Shown in pieces: positions 1 through 11,300 of a stretch of DNA of 64,000 bases. The DNA is from JAHEFU01 sp020440645. Its GTDB lineage: Bacteria > 4484-113 > JAFGCY01. Below the pieces are notes generated by a model. It was not told the origin of the DNA and did not search any database. It saw nothing but the letters and a program-made list of their open reading frames with translations. Position 1 is the stretch's first letter; every line of letters begins with the position of its first letter. Both the position numbers and the translations under genes were made by a program. Where the stretch lies: NCBI GenBank assembly GCA_020440645.1, contig JAGRNR010000004.1:56998-120997 (forward strand), in the 5' to 3' direction.

Positions 1-941
1 TGTCCATCGCCCTGCCGGCGACCAATTCCGCTCGGTCAAAGGCCAAGGACATGGAAGTCAAGAAGGGCTGCAATGACATCCAGGCGGCACTGGAGAAGTA
101 CGGGGTGGCCAAGGGTGGCTATCCCGGCGTCCAGTGGATCCAGGACTCAAACGGCGATTACTTCGCCGGCCCGGGACTGATCGGCGGCCTGCCGACCTAC
201 AACGGCGCTGAGCCCCAGAAGGACTTCTACGTCCCGAAGGATGACAGCGATGCGCGTGGTCCCGGCAACCAGGCTCCCTACTTCCCGGACGAGACCCCCA
301 ACCCGTCCGTGCTGGATGCCCTGATCGTCAGCGGAGAGCTGACGGATTACCCGGCAAACCCCTTCGTGAGGACCAACGGTGGCCTGAAGGCGCAGATGTC
401 CAACCTGTTCCTGTTCAGCCCGCAGGGCGTGAACGGTGACACCCAGCCGGACGTGAGCGACCCGAACACCATCAACTGGAACCGCTACCTCGGCAGCAGC
501 CAGTCGATGCGTGCCAACTACGCCGACTACGGCCGTGGCCACTTCACCTACATCCCGCTCAACCCGCAGAATCTCAGTGGCACGGACTTCGCCGGTAACT
601 GGGGCGCACTGAGTGGCCAGGACCGCAGCGAGTACTACGCCAAGTGCAAGGGCTACATCCTGATCGGCTGGGGCGGAAGCCGCGCCGATGACAGCCAGGC
701 CAAGGGCCTGAGCGAGAAGTACTGGAGCAACAGCGCCAGTGCTTTCGACTTTGACAACAGCCTCGTGGCGGACCCGCTGGAGCAGGTGCTCTCGAATGTC
801 ACCCCGGCGGGCATCCTGCGCGGTGACGTAACGGACAGCGACGGCGGCATCGGCACCTTCGGCCAGACCCTGCCGGGCGGCGGTCCCGACATTGACAACG
901 CCTTCTACGGCGCTACCTTCATCAAAATTACCGGGAGCTGA
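1..941 (+). CDS. Large GspG/GspH-like pseudopilin, 5' end cut by window
   Basis: The reading frame is already open at base 3 (SIALPATNSARSKAKDM...), so the gene begins upstream and the Met codon at 51 is internal. The first visible residues match the end of a pseudopilin N-terminal helix, just after the usual FTLIELLVV segment, which must lie off the window. The rest is a large Gly/Asn/Asp-rich periplasmic domain of about 300 residues, far bigger than classic major pseudopilins (about 120-140 aa). It has the same 'SLLDALIVSGELTDYPANPF' kind of block as the next two pseudopilins (here around 319-363), so the three are paralogues. The downstream pseudopilin starts 3 bases after its stop, so they form one operon. 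Probable role: a subunit of an envelope-spanning pseudopilus. Family assignment is firm, specific subunit identity is not. Confidence 0.85.
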   Translation, partial: SIALPATNSARSKAKDMEVKKGCNDIQAALEKYGVAKGGYPGVQWIQDSNGDYFAGPGLIGGLPTYNGAEPQKDFYVPKDDSDARGPGNQAPYFPDETPNPSVLDALIVSGELTDYPANPFVRTNGGLKAQMSNLFLFSPQGVNGDTQPDVSDPNTINWNRYLGSSQSMRANYADYGRGHFTYIPLNPQNLSGTDFAGNWGALSGQDRSEYYAKCKGYILIGWGGSRADDSQAKGLSEKYWSNSASAFDFDNSLVADPLEQVLSNVTPAGILRGDVTDSDGGIGTFGQTLPGGGPDIDNAFYGATFIKITGS

Positions 942-944
942 TTG

Positions 945-1976
945 ATGCAGAGCAGATACATCAAGCCTGACTGGGGCACACAGCTGCGGGGCTTCACCCT
1001 GATCGAGCTGCTGGTCGTGATCGTGGTGATCTCCATCCTCGTGGCGATCGCCCTGCCGAACCTGCAGAAGGTCAAGCGCAAGCAGATGGAAGCCCAGACC
1101 GCGACCCAGGTCAATGAGATCCAGAAGGCGCTCGAGGCATTCGGTACCGACCATAACGGCCAGTACCCCTTCCGCGTGACCTGGTATGACAACGCCACGG
1201 TCAGCGACCCGAACTTCGACCCATACGTCGCCCGTGACACGGGCAGCGGCCTGACCAGCGACCCGGGCGACCGCTTCTCGCTGGGCATCTGGGGTGGCGC
1301 GGAGCGCGTCACCCGCGAGGGCTACAACATCAACACGGTGCAGGACATCGAGCGTCCTGACCTGCTGCCCCAGCCCTACGCCGCAAACTGGAACTACAAC
1401 AACTTCTACAACCGCTTCAACCAGTACAGCGACCCGCTGGTGGCGATGGGCTACATCGGCGAGTATCCGCCGAACCCCTTCATGAAGCGCCAGATGGGCA
1501 ACGTGCTCTGGGAGTACGGCGATGCCAACTGGAAGAACGGTGGCCCGGCGCGCCTGGATCCCTCGATCCCCGGCGAGAACGTGGTGCCGACCCCCGGCGA
1601 CTTCACCTACACGCACTTCTACGGTGTTGACAACGCCAACGACTACACCTACCCGAAGGGCGTGGTGGCCGGCAAGGCCGGTTACAACGTGACCTACCCG
1701 AGCGGCGCGGTGCAGGACGGCAAGTACTACATCGACGTCGTTGACAGCTACCAGATCTGGGGCTACGGCGACATGCGCCTCAACGGCAGCTGGTACGTGA
1801 ACTACCCAAACAACTCACTCGGCCTTGCGGTGCGCGGCAATGAAGCCGCCGGCAAGGACTGGAATGGCAACGGTACGAAGGACATGTTCGAGCGTGGTCT
1901 GGTGACCTACGCCAAGCGCAGCGGTCAGGGGTCGACTACGGCAACTGACAACAGCGGCAACAAGGTTGAATTCTAA
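945..1976 (+). CDS. Large prepilin-type N-methylation pseudopilin
   Basis: This 343-aa protein has a type III prepilin leader: a short basic stretch ending in Gly16, then FTLIELLVVIVVISILVAIALP with Glu at +5 of the mature protein. That is the hallmark of substrates of a PilD/GspO-type prepilin peptidase. After the helix comes the GspG/H-like region (TQVNEIQKALEAFGTDHNGQYP), then a large Tyr/Asn/Gly-rich domain. The ATG at 945 is preferred over the TTG at 942 because GGGAG (933-937) sits 7 bases before it. It begins 3 bases after the preceding pseudopilin stops and is followed closely by another, so co-transcription is likely. Its length is about 2.5 times that of a classic major pseudopilin. 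The exact subunit is unknown. Confidence 0.9.
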   Translation: MQSRYIKPDWGTQLRGFTLIELLVVIVVISILVAIALPNLQKVKRKQMEAQTATQVNEIQKALEAFGTDHNGQYPFRVTWYDNATVSDPNFDPYVARDTGSGLTSDPGDRFSLGIWGGAERVTREGYNINTVQDIERPDLLPQPYAANWNYNNFYNRFNQYSDPLVAMGYIGEYPPNPFMKRQMGNVLWEYGDANWKNGGPARLDPSIPGENVVPTPGDFTYTHFYGVDNANDYTYPKGVVAGKAGYNVTYPSGAVQDGKYYIDVVDSYQIWGYGDMRLNGSWYVNYPNNSLGLAVRGNEAAGKDWNGNGTKDMFERGLVTYAKRSGQGSTTATDNSGNKVEF

Positions 1977-2011
1977 TCGCAATGGCAATGGCATTGACAG
2001 GAGCAGAAACG

Positions 2012-3076
2012 ATGCGCAGTCGCAGGGGTTTTACACTGGTGGAGATGCTGGTCGTGATCGGCATCATCGGACTGCTGGTGGTGACACTCGTCCCACTGGT
2101 CAAGGGTGCACAGGTCAAGGCCAAGGAAGCGGCCATCAAGGCCCAGATGTCCGGCATCGAGACAGGGCTTGCCAACTATGCCCAGAACCACAATGGCAAC
2201 TACCCCGGCGTGGCACTGGATGCGATGGCGACCTACCAGGACCATGCGCTCGGTGATCCGCAGTTCTATGCGGGTGGCGGCGCCGGTTCACTGGCCCCTC
2301 AGGCCAACCAGATGGTCAACGGCATCCTCGGTGGCGTTGGCCACTACAACGGCTCCAGCACAAACGTGTTCGAGCAGATCAAGAACGTCAAGGACACCCC
2401 GTTCAGCGGCAATGAGGACACCGCCCGCCTGTTCGACTCCCTGATCCTGACGGACAGCATGCCGGAGTACCCGGCCAACCCATTCGTCACGAACGTGAAC
2501 ACCGCCAGGCGTGACCAGATGCGCAACGTGTTCCGCTTCAACATCAACATCGGCGGCGGTTTCGACCCGGCTGATGTGTTCGAGCCGGGCAACCCCTCTC
2601 CCGGCGGTTATGACGTCTCCTTCTACTGCTCGATCAAGGGTGATGGCAGCCAGCCGAACGTAACCACTGCCACGGACCCGTTTGACAGTGCCCGTACGCT
2701 GGTCTCCCAGGACCCGACCGGCCTGCCGCTGGCGAGCTTCACCCCGGACGACTACGTCTTCGGCCCGAATGATGGCCGTTACTTCGCCCCCGGTGATTTC
2801 GCTTACGTGCCCGTACTGAGCGCGAGCGCAAATCCCTTCGGTGACAGCGCGGCCACTCTCGAGAACGAGACCTGGAAGTGGGGCACCAATGTGAGCGGGT
2901 ACCTGCTTTTCGCCTACGGTGATGCAAAGCACGAGACCAAGGAATACGAGGACGAGCAGCGCGAGTTCTTCGACACCGGCCTGCCCGGTTACGGCAGCCC
3001 CGGCGTGGATACCCTTTATGAGTGGTACGTGCTGCAGCTGTTCGAAGGCGCAATCTTCTACAGCAAGAAGGTCTGA
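2012..3076 (+). CDS. Large prepilin-type N-methylation pseudopilin
   Basis: This 354-aa pseudopilin has leader MRSRRG, cleavage before FTLVEMLVV and Glu at +5. The start at 2012 is chosen over the in-frame ATG at 1982 because AGGAG (1999-2003) lies 8 bases upstream and the leader then has normal length. The helix leads into a GspG/H-like block (MSGIETGLANYAQNHNGNYPGV) and a large C-terminal domain ending in a Tyr/Trp-Tyr-Val-Leu-Gln-Leu-Phe-Glu-Gly-Ala block. The pseudopilin encoded at 28005-29069 has exactly the same length and shares both blocks, so they are close paralogues. It is the third consecutive pseudopilin of the operon, and the GspJ-like gene follows after 161 bases. Confidence 0.9.
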   Translation: MRSRRGFTLVEMLVVIGIIGLLVVTLVPLVKGAQVKAKEAAIKAQMSGIETGLANYAQNHNGNYPGVALDAMATYQDHALGDPQFYAGGGAGSLAPQANQMVNGILGGVGHYNGSSTNVFEQIKNVKDTPFSGNEDTARLFDSLILTDSMPEYPANPFVTNVNTARRDQMRNVFRFNINIGGGFDPADVFEPGNPSPGGYDVSFYCSIKGDGSQPNVTTATDPFDSARTLVSQDPTGLPLASFTPDDYVFGPNDGRYFAPGDFAYVPVLSASANPFGDSAATLENETWKWGTNVSGYLLFAYGDAKHETKEYEDEQREFFDTGLPGYGSPGVDTLYEWYVLQLFEGAIFYSKKV

Positions 3077-3082
3077 TGCCGC

Positions 3083-3101
3083 GCGCCGGCTTATCCGGCG
3101 C
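3083..3101 (+). other. Hairpin after third pseudopilin gene
   Basis: GCGCCGG and CCGGCGC (7-bp perfect stem, 5-base loop CTTAT) lie 7 bases after the stop codon. No U-tract follows, so this may be an mRNA-stabilising or processing hairpin, or a weak terminator between the major pseudopilins and the GspJ/GspK-like genes. Confidence 0.45.
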
Positions 3102-3203
3102 TGGCCAAGGGCAATTTCCGGCGGGGGCTTTTGAGTGCCGCCGCAGCTGGGAATAACAGGTATAGGCACCCCGTCTGCTTACAGATTGGCGGGGGCACTC
3201 TCA

Positions 3204-3226
3204 GGCCGGCTGGCGACAGGCCGGCC
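3204..3226 (+). other. Hairpin just upstream of GspJ-like RBS
   Basis: GGCCGGC (3204-3210) and GCCGGCC (3220-3226) can pair with a 9-base loop. The structure ends a few bases before the start at 3238 and touches the Shine-Dalgarno-like AGGTGA, so it could limit translation of the minor pseudopilin. Seen in sequence only; function is inferred. Confidence 0.35.
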
Positions 3227-3237
3227 CAGGTGAGCGG

Positions 3238-5094
3238 ATGATCAAGAACAGATACAGACGCAACGGTTTCACCCTGATCGAGGTGCTGGTGGTGGTACTC
3301 ATCGCCGCCATCGTCTTCTCGGTGATGTTCACCGTGCTCGGCACATCCTTTGAGGTGCTGCGCGTTGGTGAGAGCCGTGCCCAGCTGAACAACAACACAC
3401 GAGCGGCCCTGGATTACGTGGTGAATGACATCAGCACCGCGACCTCCATTCCGCTGGAGTATGACCGCGACATCAACGGTTACCCCGATGACCTGCCGTA
3501 CACCAATGGCGAAGGTTATGACGAGGATGCCGTCTGGCGCGTGGCCTGGCGGGTCAACAACCTGCCGGTGATCTCCGCGGGTTACTTCCTGAGCTGTGCC
3601 TGGAGTGACAGGCTGCGCCTGACCCACCAGTCTCTTGTGGCCGACACCCCCCGGGGCAGCAACCAGACCTTCGCCGTGCCGAAGGCGATCCGCCGCGACG
3701 GCTCCCGCGAGCTGGTCTACTACGACAGCCTGCTGCGCCTCGTGACCCCGGCCAACGATGAAATGCCTTACTACCTGTCCGGTGAGTGGGATCGCAACGG
3801 AGACGGTGTTTTCGACGGTGCTGACCTGCAGAACTCCGGCCCCGGTGCCGGCCGTGGCGTGCTGGACGGCTACCCGGATGTGGTGGTCTCCGGTGCCCAG
3901 AAGGAAAGCTCCGTGCTGGTGCAGGACCTGTTCTACGCCTTCGCTGACAGCCCGGACATCGTGCGCCGTGAGCGCCAGATCCCGATCAGCGGCAACATCA
4001 CCCGCGTGAAGTACGAGTACCTGCACGAGGTGCCGGTCTACCTCTCGCGCGTGAACGGCGGCAACGTCGAGATCTGCTACCAGAGCCTGCTTGACGGCAG
4101 CATCAACTGGATTGCCGCCAATGATGAGCGTGACAATTCGATGGTTGGCATGGAGCCCCTGGTGGACCACTGGGAGATGCGCCAGATCGACGTGGCCTTC
4201 AACGGCACCGACGGGTTCTACGTGGATCCGGACACCGGCGCGCAGTACGGCGGCTTCAGCTGGAAGCTGCAGGACAGCTACCCCGAGGGCTTCGACCCGC
4301 TGAAGCTGACCGGTGACCACGTGGCCCCGCCGACCGGAGTCGGCCTCGGTGAGGTGACCGGCGGCACACTGACCAGCGGCTGGAACTGTGCCGTGTTCGA
4401 CAACATCGATTCCAACGGCGACGGTCGCAACGATAACTCCCCGATCGACCGCTTTGCCTATGTGACCACCAGCGTGAGCGGTGGTGAAGTGATTGACGGT
4501 GGCATCGCACAGTTGCGTCCCGACATGGAGCGCCTTCACGGTACCGGCTATTACCAGCGCAGCCTGAACCCGACCGGCGTCGGTGACCTTGGCGATGCGG
4601 ACGGCATCCCTGACGGCGATGGCATCCCGGATGACCCGGTGCCCGGCTGGTGGCTGCCCTACATGCGCGCCGTGCGTGTGACCGTGGTGTCCACACCGAA
4701 CGATGTGATCGAGGAGCGCCGCAACAAGAGCGGTAAGGCTGGCAAGACCGGTTCCACCGTGTACTACCGCCTCGACAGCCCGATCCCCTTCTCGGATCCT
4801 TCCCGCACCCAGCCGCTGTACAACCAGCAGGCTGACTACATCGGCGTCAACAAGGACCTGGTGATGACCCGCACGGTCCCGGTCAACAGCCCCCTGGTGG
4901 AGAGCGGAGCCTATCCGTACTACCTCGAGCTGATGACCAGCCCGCGTGACAGCCGGATCCAGGAGCGCCGCGTGGACCAGAACGTGTTCGACGCGGTACG
5001 CACCCTGTTCCGCGATCCGCTGGATCCGAGTGCGACCATCCGGGCCAGCACTCCCTCGGAGAAGCTGCAGGAAAAGGACCCGGTCTCGAACTGA
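3238..5094 (+). CDS. Oversized GspJ/PilW-like minor pseudopilin
   Basis: This 618-aa protein has leader MIKNRYRRNG, then FTLIEVLVVVLIAAIVFSVMF (Glu at +5), followed by a FEVLRVGESRAQLNNNTRAALDYVVNDI region. This is the typical start of GspJ/PilW minor pseudopilins, whose N-terminal helix runs into a long amphipathic helix. GspJ is normally about 200 aa; here the C-terminal part is some 400 residues longer. The extra part has an Asp-rich calcium-site-like stretch (DWDRNGDGVFDGADL around residues 180-198, and DADGIPDGDGIPDD near 455-470). The GspK-like giant follows after a terminator-like hairpin, matching the I-J-K order of T2SS operons. It probably helps form the pseudopilus tip. GspJ assignment rests on gene order and N-terminal pattern. 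Confidence 0.82.
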   Translation: MIKNRYRRNGFTLIEVLVVVLIAAIVFSVMFTVLGTSFEVLRVGESRAQLNNNTRAALDYVVNDISTATSIPLEYDRDINGYPDDLPYTNGEGYDEDAVWRVAWRVNNLPVISAGYFLSCAWSDRLRLTHQSLVADTPRGSNQTFAVPKAIRRDGSRELVYYDSLLRLVTPANDEMPYYLSGEWDRNGDGVFDGADLQNSGPGAGRGVLDGYPDVVVSGAQKESSVLVQDLFYAFADSPDIVRRERQIPISGNITRVKYEYLHEVPVYLSRVNGGNVEICYQSLLDGSINWIAANDERDNSMVGMEPLVDHWEMRQIDVAFNGTDGFYVDPDTGAQYGGFSWKLQDSYPEGFDPLKLTGDHVAPPTGVGLGEVTGGTLTSGWNCAVFDNIDSNGDGRNDNSPIDRFAYVTTSVSGGEVIDGGIAQLRPDMERLHGTGYYQRSLNPTGVGDLGDADGIPDGDGIPDDPVPGWWLPYMRAVRVTVVSTPNDVIEERRNKSGKAGKTGSTVYYRLDSPIPFSDPSRTQPLYNQQADYIGVNKDLVMTRTVPVNSPLVESGAYPYYLELMTSPRDSRIQERRVDQNVFDAVRTLFRDPLDPSATIRASTPSEKLQEKDPVSN

Positions 5095-5107
5095 CCTGAA
5101 GCAAGAG

Positions 5108-5141
5108 AATGGCCCGGCAACGTCCGGGCCATTTTTGCTTT
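5108..5141 (+). terminator. Rho-independent terminator after GspJ-like gene
   Basis: AATGGCCCGG (5108-5117) and CCGGGCCATT (5124-5133) form a perfect 10-bp stem with a 6-base loop, followed by TTTGCTTTT. It lies 14 bases after the stop codon and should end transcription of the upstream pseudopilin operon, so the giant gene probably has its own promoter. Confidence 0.85.
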
Positions 5142-5186
5142 TACTGCACGGATGTGAAGGCTCAATTTTCTATATATATGGTGTAG

Positions 5187-5205
5187 ATTCCCAGCTCTTG
5201 GGAAT
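5187..5205 (+). promoter_or_regulatory. Palindrome in leader of giant gene
   Basis: ATTCCCA (5187-5193) and TGGGAAT (5199-5205) are perfect 7-bp arms with a 5-base spacer, in an AT-rich stretch (TATATATATG at 5171-5180, AATAAT at 5203-5208) between the terminator and the giant GspK-like gene. It could be an operator or an RNA hairpin overlapping a -10 element. No good -35 was found. Confidence 0.4.
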
Positions 5206-5372
5206 AATAAACTGCGAGGCTTATGCGCACTTACACAAATCTCGTTGGTGGGTCCCCGGAAAGCGGCAGTGCTTCCACGGCTGACCTCACCCCTGGAACT
5301 GATATGACTGGAATATCCAATGGCGGAAACACCCCTCAGCACGCCCCTTGCGGGCAGCTCCGCGGACGCGCT

Positions 5373-8300
5373 GTGAAGCGCGGCCACCGGGGCGTCGTGC
5401 TGCTGGCCGTGATCATCTTCGTGGCGCTCCTGCTCCCGCTGGTGACGCTGGTCCTGACCAGCCTCAACACGGAAGCGGTCAGCACCGCAGAGGCGATCAA
5501 GGGCCACAAGCTGGACCTCGCGAGCCAGAAGGCGCTTAATGACGCCATCTCGCTCGTGGTGCAGCAGAAGTCCCTGCCGGACTATTACAGCTCGGCCAAC
5601 CAGCCGGCCACGGCGATCGTCGTGCTCGACCCGGTCAGCGGCTTCCGCCGTGACCAGGTGCCGGACAGCGGCGTGGTCGGTGCTGCGGGCCTCGACGACA
5701 TCCTCGGCACGGGAGACGACTACTGGACCAGTCCCCGTGGCGACCGTTCCGTGCTGCCGACGGATGTCTACGACCACACCCGCAACTATGAGTTCGACTT
5801 CAGCTTCAGCCAGATGCATTCGCCGACCTACCTCGGCCAGCCCTCGCTGCTGTCGTCAACCAACCGCTACAACGGCACGAGCCCGAACACCGGCGAGACC
5901 ATCTGGCTGTTCAACCCCTACCTGGCGGTGGCGGTTGACGATGATGCCGACGGAATTGACGACGGTTACGACCCGAACGACGCCGGTGGCGACCCGTTTG
6001 ACGGCAAGGAGGCCCAGCTGCATGGCAACGGTGGTTTCCCGAATGCTGACGAGCCCCGTCTGAACGGGCCCGGAAGTGCCGTCGAACGCAGCCTTGACAA
6101 CGGAAACAACATCCGGGACTACATGCTCAACTCGCGCATCGCGATCTACGAGAGCGTGTTCACCGACCTCGACCGCGGCCCCGTGCCGACGGACCTGCTG
6201 AAGAGCTATGCCGACGTGACCGATGAGGCCGGCCGCATCAACCTGAACATCTTCTGCAAGAAGGTGCGCGTGCTGATGCCGGAGGCCGCCGACGTCGACT
6301 ACAACCTCGAGGGCCTGGCAACCAACGACTTCAACTACAACGAGCAGCTCAACGAGCTCGGCTTCAAGTGGATTGACAACCCGCTGTTCCCGGACCGCCT
6401 GACCAACCAGCGCTGGAACTGGAACATCCCGGCCGGCACGCTGTCCAATGACGGCGATATCGACTTCGGTACGCTTGACCCGTCCACCGGCATCCCGGAC
6501 CCGACCCCGGACGGCTACTCCTGGCCTGACCTGGGCGAGAACGTGCAGCACTTCTACCTCGGCGACACCGATGGCGACGGCATTTCCCAGGGCAACGAGG
6601 CCGCGCGCCACAGTGTCGAGATGCTGACCAGCCTGCCTGGCGTCGACCTGGAGCTGGCACTCAACATCCTCGAGTACCTCAACCCGAGCCAGGACACGCT
6701 CAACGCGATCGACCCGGGCTACGCTGATGGCAGCGTCGAGCCCAACATCGACCCGACCATCGGCGCCGCGGGCTACCGCTATGACGTGGCCAACGTCACC
6801 CCGCCGCTGACCGCGCTCGGCATCAACCTCGCGGGCGGCACCGTCGGCAGCATCTTCTGGGACTTCGCCGCCAGCGATGAGGACGACATGCCGCTGCCGC
6901 AGCCCTTCGCGCTTTCGAGCCTGGACCAGCTGCTCAACGTGCCCGGCATGACCCGCGCCAAGTTCAACAGGCTGAAGGACTACCTGACGATCCACAGCTA
7001 TGACACCAACGTGATCGGCACCTACATCACCGACGTCGGCCCGGATGCCGACCTGGTGAACGCCTACGAGGCCGGTGACCCGTTCTTCTTCGGCCAGGTG
7101 CGCCGCACCGTGCCGGATGACATGCGCGACACTGACAATGTCAACGACCTGCGCTACGACGTCACCGCCACCGCCGGCGGTTTCTCGCTCGAGGACTACC
7201 GCGACCGCGCGGAGGAGATGTACGCCTACATCCGCGAGCACCTGCCGAGCACCAACTTCCGCAAGATCACCCTGCCGGCGGTCGACCGCACCGGCCGCAG
7301 TGGCGCGTCAGACCACATGACGCCCAATGACGACCCGCGCTACGACCCGACCGGTGGTGGCCTGCTTGTGCCGCACCGCGACAGCGAGGCCAACCCCTAC
7401 AACGTCGGCGCCTTCGGCCACCAGTTCCCGACCAGCGACGAGGCCTTCACGAACTTCGCCGGCTACCCGGCGCTGAACCCCGAGTTCAGCCTGGACAGCT
7501 GCCTTTCAATCGTGCTCTACCGCAACGGTACGCCGTTCACCGCCGATGACTACACCTACGACTGGAACGGCGTGAACATGGCTGCCCACCCGGCCAGCCC
7601 GGGCATCGGCAACCTGTTCGGCGGCGGTGCGTTCTTCTTCATCGAGCGCATCTTCGGCATCTTCGGCGGCGGCTTCGACTTCGGTCCGAACAACAACCCG
7701 CCGGACGGCTTCGACTTCGCCACGCTGGCCAACACGAACAATGCCAACCCGGTCGTCACTCCGCACGGCCCCGGCGTGTTCACCGCTGCCAACCTGCTCA
7801 ACCCGGGCACCTTCGACAGCGCGGCTGACCTGCTGCAGGTCCCGCTCTACGAGTTCAGCAGCATGAGTGTCAGCCTGATGTCCGACCCGCCGTCAGACTA
7901 CCGTGACCCGATTGTCAACCAGAACGGCATCGTGAGCTACTACGCCACCTTCAGTGACGTGGTGCCGGTCAGCTGGTACTTCGACAACGTGACCGGCCCC
8001 GACGGCAACCTCGGCACGGCAGATGACCCGGCGCAGGACGTGGTGCTGTACATGCTGTACTTCAACTACGCCAACCGCACCGGTGTGTTCCCCTCCGCGG
8101 GTGGCCCGTATGACGCTCCCTCGCTCAGCGCTGACACGGTGCAGATTCCGCTCACCGCGCAGCAGATCCGCTCGGTCAGCCCGGTGTTCCCCGGCATGAC
8201 CGGCAATGTCACGATCCAGGCCTATGACAACTTCAACAACCTGGACGTGCTCGGCCCCGACTTCACCAACAGCCCGGCATTCGCCAGCACGCTGGCCCCG

Positions 8301-11300
8301 CTCGGCGGCGTCGGCAGCCTCGGCCGCAACTTCAGCTACCAGCAGGTCCCGTACCCGCTGGGTGGCGGCGTGACGGATGATGGCAACTGGCGCCCGAACG
8401 AGGGCAATGCCTGGGACACCGGTGTGGCCCCGGTGCAGTGGCCCGGCTGGGCCTGGACCGGTGAAGGCGACCCCTACGCCACCGGCCGCATCCTGGCCTA
8501 CCGCTGGGATGACAATGCCAATGAGCCGGAGGACCCGGAACTGCGCGCGGATGACATCACCAAGGTCTTCCTGCAGAACAACACCGAGGCCGCGATCCCG
8601 TTCGCGGTCAACATCCTGCCGGTGCGCACCGGTGGCGACACATATGACATCTACTCCAGCTACGGCGGCGCGGACACCTCCGGCGGCGGCAGCTACCTGC
8701 TGTTCGACTGGGAGTACCGCGACACGCTCGGCCCGGATGACGACCCGGATGACTTCGACGGCACCTGGCCGACGGAGCAGCCCGGGCAGCTGATCAACAA
8801 CCCGATCCAGATCCGCGTCAACCCGGAGGGCAACACGGTCACGCTGCACATGTATGACCTGCGCAGCTTCGTTGACTCCAGTGGCCTGCCGATCGCCAGC
8901 GGCACGCCTGCGCTGCCCGGCAACATCTATGCCGGCGGCCGCGTGCAGACCACCCCGTCTGACGGCGGCACCTTCCCGGTGGACTACGGCGGTGGCTACC
9001 CGCCGGTGCCGACTGCTGGCTATGCCTTCGACAGCGCCGTGATCTCCCCGATCGAGACCGCCGCCGGCTTCCAGGCCCAGCTTGCCAGCCATGAGGTCTC
9101 CGTGTTTGACAACGACACCAGTGTCGAGGTCGAGATGAGTGCCGCCGGTGGCGACCTGAACTACAACTGGGAACTGCGCGTGCTTGACGCGACGCTTGGC
9201 AACGGTGCCGGCGGCCCCTACCAGGGTCCCGACGGTGCCGGCCCGATCGCCAGCTTCCCCGGCCTCGGCAGCCCGCCGCGTCCGTCCCGCGTCACTCCCC
9301 CGGGATTCGACTATGCAGCCGCCGAGCTCGTGCCCGGCACCCTGCTGGTCGTGGCCGGCAGCAGCAGCAGCCCCGAGTGGAACACATTCTTCGACCCGAG
9401 CGGCCTGCCGAACAACACCGAGTACTGGCTGCGCCTGCGTGTCACCGAGAACGGCGGCACGACGGACACCGTGTTCAGCAAGCTCGTGAAGGACGACGAG
9501 TCCTCCAGCAGCACCGGCACCGCCATCCCGCCGGAGATGAACGCCAGCATCACCCTGCGTGAGCTCGGTGACAGCCGCCTCGGCTTCACCGCGAGCGCTT
9601 CCGTGGACGGCGGCCGTGACGGCTACGGCTACTACTGGGTCCTGACCCGCCCGAAGTACAACGGCACCGGCAACCACGTGCTGGACAGCGCAATCCCGAT
9701 GGAGACCGTCGACGCGGCGGCCCCGATCGTGAACCTCGACAGCCTGACGACCGGCGGCGGTGCGGTCAGCACCACGGTGCAGATGCGCTCCAACGACGCC
9801 AGCCCGAGCTTCGAGTTCAGCCAGCTTGACAACTATGACAACGAGACCGGCGCGGCCGGCGCGGACGGCATCCCGGATGCGCAGGGTGTGTACTTCGTGC
9901 ACTGCTTCGTGCTCGACCGCAACAACCTGCTGCCCTCCAGCGGCCAGTCTTTCATCGCGCATGACGTGGCGCAGGTGACCCTGAGCAACCTCGGCACCGG
10001 CGGCAGCGGAGTGCCCGACACCTCCGGCATCGCCCGCACCCCGATGGCGGTGCTGGCGGCGAACCCGCCGGGCAATGCCAGCATCTCAGCCGGCACCAAC
10101 AACAGCGCCGCCGGTGGTGCGAACCCGCCCTACATCGGCAGTGCGACCATCGACCCGGCAATTGAGCCCGACGTGGCCGCCAACGGCCAGGCGATCGTGA
10201 TCCGCGGTTTCAACTTCGACCCGGTTGCCAGCAACAACACCGTGCACTTCGCCGGTGGCGTGAGCGCGACCGGCGCCGGTGTGACGGCCCCGAGCGGAGT
10301 TGACATCCTCAACATCGGCGGCTCGCCCTACGGCCAGCAGGAGCTGACCGTGCGCGTGCCGGACGGCGCCCGCACCGGCTTCATCACCGTGCAGACCCCG
10401 GGTGGCACCAGTGATCGCCGCTACATCTTCCAGACCGGCTTCAACGTGACCTTCGACCTGATCGGCAGCCTGTCCGTGAATGATGCGGCCTACCTGCAGT
10501 ACGACCTGGACTTCCAGGGCGACGGCAAGATCGACTACAGCTACAGCTCACTGAGCAACCCGTCCGGTGGACGCCAGCTGATCGGCAGCAACCTCGGCAT
10601 CACCCATGACTACGCCGGCGACGGCATCGGCAACTACAACGCCACCCTGACGGTCAAGGACCTCGTCAGCGGGCGCACCGCCGTCAGCCACCAGCTGGTG
10701 ATGATCCATGACCTTGCCAACGTGAGCGGCACGAACCTCGTGCTTGCCAGCGGCTTCATCGGCAACATCTTCCTGGCCGGCACGCCGTCCTTCACGGATG
10801 GTGCAGCGAGCTTCATCAGCGCCGGCGTGCTGCCGGGCGACCTGGTGACCAACCTGAACACCGGAGCCACCACCAGCGTTGTCAGCGTGATCTCGCAGAA
10901 CGAGGTTGGCTGCGGCAGCCTGAGCGCCCCGCAGTGGAACATCGGCGATGCCTACAGCATCAGCCGCTTCGTTGACAGCAACGGCGCCTACGGCATCCTG
11001 GCCGACATCTGGCCGGACATCGACACCCGCGGTGCCAGCTTCAACCCGCAGCCCGGCAGTGGCCTGGCCTTCCGCAGCGCGGTCGGCGGCATCAACACCG
11101 CCCTGGCCCGCCGCAAGTGGCAGATCGACCTGAACGGCACCAGTGGCACCCGTGGCGGTGAGCAGGTGACCTCCGGCAACTCCACCAGCAACGAGCCCTC
11201 CGGTACGGTGCTGCGTGACACGAACAACAACTTCGCCCAGGCTGGCAGCCGTGGCGTGAGCGTCGGCGACCTGGTGCTGAACATCACGGATGGCTCCACG

